DNA of 7,873 nt from Verrucomicrobiaceae bacterium. GTDB taxonomy: Bacteria; Verrucomicrobiota; Verrucomicrobiae; Verrucomicrobiales; Akkermansiaceae. Shown here in pieces: positions 6,265 through 7,873 of the stretch (position 1 is the first letter of the stretch; each line of letters opens with the position of its first letter). Both the position numbers and the translations under genes were made by a program. The stretch is from the NCBI GenBank assembly GCA_947372405.1, contig CANBTO010000221.1, positions 1 through 7,873 of the forward strand. Direction: 5' to 3'. The notes below the pieces were generated by a model. That model was not told the origin of the DNA. It saw only the letters and a program-made list of their open reading frames with translations, and did no database searches.

Positions 6265-7128
6265 ATGACGGCTGAAAATTCCAGTCCCCGGCTGACGAGG
6301 CGCATGCCTGTGATGATTCTCGCCGGACGGCTGGTCGGCGCGGTTTTCATCCTCGCCACATTTCTGTTAGGTCTGCCGTTTGCAGGGCATGGCACGGTGG
6401 AATGGCACGAAATGGGCGGCAAGGTCCTTGTAGGAACCCTGCTGGTGGCGGCGGTGAGTTTCGCGCATGCGGTGGCTTCGGCATCGCTGTTAGACGCCGT
6501 GCTGCTCGCCGCCATCACGGTGGCGGTCTCGTGGGCGGGCGAGGCGCAGGGCGTACAGTCGGGCGGTCCGTTCGGCTGCACCTATCACTATCAGGAATCG
6601 CTGCGGCCGTATCTGCCGGGAAACGTGCCGTTGATCATTCCCGTGGCCTGGTATGTCCTGCTGCGCCTGCCGTTGATCCTGATGGATGACTGGGCGATTC
6701 CGCGCAAGGCGGATGGCAGGCCGTCGGCGGGATGTTATCTCAAGGCCCTGGTCTGCGGCACCTTCATGGCGGGTTGCGGGCTGCTGCTTGATCCGTTAGG
6801 TGCGGTGCTGGGTGCCTGGACGTGGTCGCATCCCGATGGATTCATGGCGGTGCAGGTGGGAAACGCCGCCGGCTGGATGGTCATCGGCTTTCTATCAAGC
6901 GCCTGCTATCTCCGGCTGCGGCCCGCGCATGGCCTCGCTCCATCATGGCTCCGCCGGCTGGATGTGGACATCGTGGTTTCGTCGATCCTGTTTCACACGC
7001 TCGCCATCATCACCGTGGGAAACCGCGTCCATGTCTGGCTGCCAGCCATCTCCTCGACGGTGCTGATGATTCCGGCATGGTGGATCTGGCTTCATTGCCG
7101 CTTTTTCCGGAACGACGGGGCAGGGTAA
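6265..7128 (+). CDS. Carotenoid biosynthesis protein, DUF422/CruF family membrane protein
   Basis: The protein has 287 residues from ATG 6265, with about seven or eight hydrophobic segments, so it is integral to the inner membrane. Three conserved blocks of the family are seen: GEAQGVQSGGPFGCTYHY (residues 92-109), VPLIIPVAW (121-129) and LLDPLGAVLGAWTW (174-187). Characterised relatives (CruF, and the haloarchaeal bisanhydrobacterioruberin hydratase) add water to the terminal double bond of acyclic carotenoid ends; the reaction here is inferred. The frame also has TTG at 6211, overlapping the previous stop, and GTG at 6220. ATG 6265 was chosen because the extra N-terminus is polar, but ATG 6304 is also possible. 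Only 50 bases separate it from the hydrolase gene, with no terminator, so co-transcription is likely. No other carotenoid gene is in the window. Confidence 0.8.
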   Translation: MTAENSSPRLTRRMPVMILAGRLVGAVFILATFLLGLPFAGHGTVEWHEMGGKVLVGTLLVAAVSFAHAVASASLLDAVLLAAITVAVSWAGEAQGVQSGGPFGCTYHYQESLRPYLPGNVPLIIPVAWYVLLRLPLILMDDWAIPRKADGRPSAGCYLKALVCGTFMAGCGLLLDPLGAVLGAWTWSHPDGFMAVQVGNAAGWMVIGFLSSACYLRLRPAHGLAPSWLRRLDVDIVVSSILFHTLAIITVGNRVHVWLPAISSTVLMIPAWWIWLHCRFFRNDGAG

Positions 7129-7186
7129 CTGAAGTGAGACGGATTGATGGTCCAATTTGCCCGAGCTTCTCCATGGGTGCGATCCG

Positions 7187-7203
7187 CGTTCTAACAAAGA
7201 ACG
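7187..7203. terminator. Possible bidirectional hairpin between convergent genes
   Basis: CGTTCT (7187-7192), loop AACAA, then AGAACG (7198-7203) form a perfect 6-bp stem. It sits between the stop of the carotenoid gene (7128) and the stop of the GH28 gene (7211), where a shared terminator is expected. There is no clean U tract, only a moderately T-rich stretch (ggattatttt) after it on the plus strand, so it is a weak candidate. Confidence 0.3.
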
Positions 7204-7210
7204 GGTTGGA

Positions 7211-7873
7211 TTATTTTCCGATCGTGGGAGAGTTGCGGATGACGGCATCCGTCATGTTCTCGTCGATCACCATGGCGCGCACACCTTCCGCCACCTGTGG
7301 CTTGAAATGATCGATGACCAGTTCCTTCACATCCGTGAAGCAGGCGGCGGGTCTCAGGTCGGTCTCAGAGTAATCCACGCGAATGTCCGACAACTCGAGA
7401 TCGCGGACATGTCTGGCAAAGATCCCATAGGCAGGGAGCGTGCCGATTTTGGACGGTTCGGGATAACGGTTGCCGAGTTCGGCGGGTTGGATCGCCGCGT
7501 CCGCCGCGGTGCCGCCGCCCTTGCTGGTCAGGCGGATGTTGTGCAGGCGCACGCCTTCGACGGGTTGTTCGGGAAGTCCCATGATCTGGATGCCGCTCAT
7601 CCGGTCCACGCCATCCGCGATCACGTTGGAGATGGAGATGTTGCGGCAGCGGCTGTTGTTAGAGACTGAAGGCGCGCGGTTGCGTTTGCCGGTGGTGATG
7701 TAAATGGCATAGTCCCTGACGTCCATCATCGTCAGGTTGCTGACGGCGATGTTTTCCATGATTCCGCCGTCCACCTCCTCCAGTGCCAGGCCGTGGCAAC
7801 TGCGGAACGTGCAGTTCGTCACCGCGCAATTCCGGAATCCACCGCTGGACTCGGTGCCGAACTTGATGCGTCC
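7211..7873 (-). CDS. Glycoside hydrolase family 28 (polygalacturonase-like), C-terminal 220 residues (partial)
   Basis: The frame is open from the right window edge to TAA at 7211-7213, so the N-terminus is outside. At the edge the protein reads GRIKFGTESSGGFRN, which includes the RIK substrate-binding motif of GH28 (7862-7870). Then come right-handed beta-helix turns: NCAVTNCTFRSCHGLALEEV, ENIAVSNLTMMDV, CRNISISNVIADG, VEGVRLHNIRL and VRDLELSDIRV. GTLPAYGIFARHVRDL is also typical of bacterial GH28 relatives. The catalytic Asp motifs (NTD, DD) and GHG would lie upstream, so activity cannot be judged. The family hydrolyses pectic chains (polygalacturonan or rhamnogalacturonan); the substrate here is unknown. 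An internal GTG at 7822 is not the true start because conserved sequence continues upstream of it. It is convergent with the carotenoid gene. Confidence 0.88.
   Translation of the reverse strand, partial: GRIKFGTESSGGFRNCAVTNCTFRSCHGLALEEVDGGIMENIAVSNLTMMDVRDYAIYITTGKRNRAPSVSNNSRCRNISISNVIADGVDRMSGIQIMGLPEQPVEGVRLHNIRLTSKGGGTAADAAIQPAELGNRYPEPSKIGTLPAYGIFARHVRDLELSDIRVDYSETDLRPAACFTDVKELVIDHFKPQVAEGVRAMVIDENMTDAVIRNSPTIGK

Overview
The window is GC-rich bacterial DNA that most resembles a member of the Verrucomicrobiota (Verrucomicrobiaceae-like). This is inferred from gene types rather than any marker gene. The pointers are a large autotransporter-associated beta-strand repeat protein, an ECF sigma factor overlapping a membrane FecR/LamG protein, a family 28 glycoside hydrolase, and start codons mostly without clear Shine-Dalgarno sequences. 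No rRNA, tRNA, CRISPR array, transposase or integrase is visible.

Layout. Bases 1-2137 (minus) hold the first 712 residues of a secreted, Gly/Thr/Ser-rich beta-strand repeat protein that runs off the left edge. Its core is three tandem 303-bp repeats in perfect register. Bases 2138-2512 are a non-coding gap and presumably carry its promoter. Bases 2513-4764 (minus) form a two-gene operon with a 4-base ATGA overlap: an ECF sigma factor, then a single-pass membrane protein with a cytoplasmic N-terminus, a FecR domain and a C-terminal LamG-like jelly-roll domain. A 154-bp divergent intergenic region (4765-4918) separates this operon from a plus-strand pair. That pair is a clan GH-A-like glycoside hydrolase lipoprotein (4919-6214) and a multi-membrane-span protein of the carotenoid synthesis DUF422/CruF family (6265-7128). 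Converging from the right edge is the C-terminal part of a GH28 (polygalacturonase-like) enzyme (7211-7873, minus).

How it may work together (inference). The sigma factor and the FecR/LamG protein look like a trans-envelope signalling pair, in which an outward-facing jelly-roll could sense a glycan or cell-surface ligand and control release of the sigma factor. Candidate outputs are the flanking beta-strand surface protein and the glycoside hydrolase. Two weak sequence hints support this. A 10-bp motif is repeated in inverted orientation in the leaders of the two divergent genes. An ACTT-N16-GYCAAA pattern lies upstream of both the hydrolase and the beta-strand gene. These are hypotheses from reading by eye, not demonstrated regulation.
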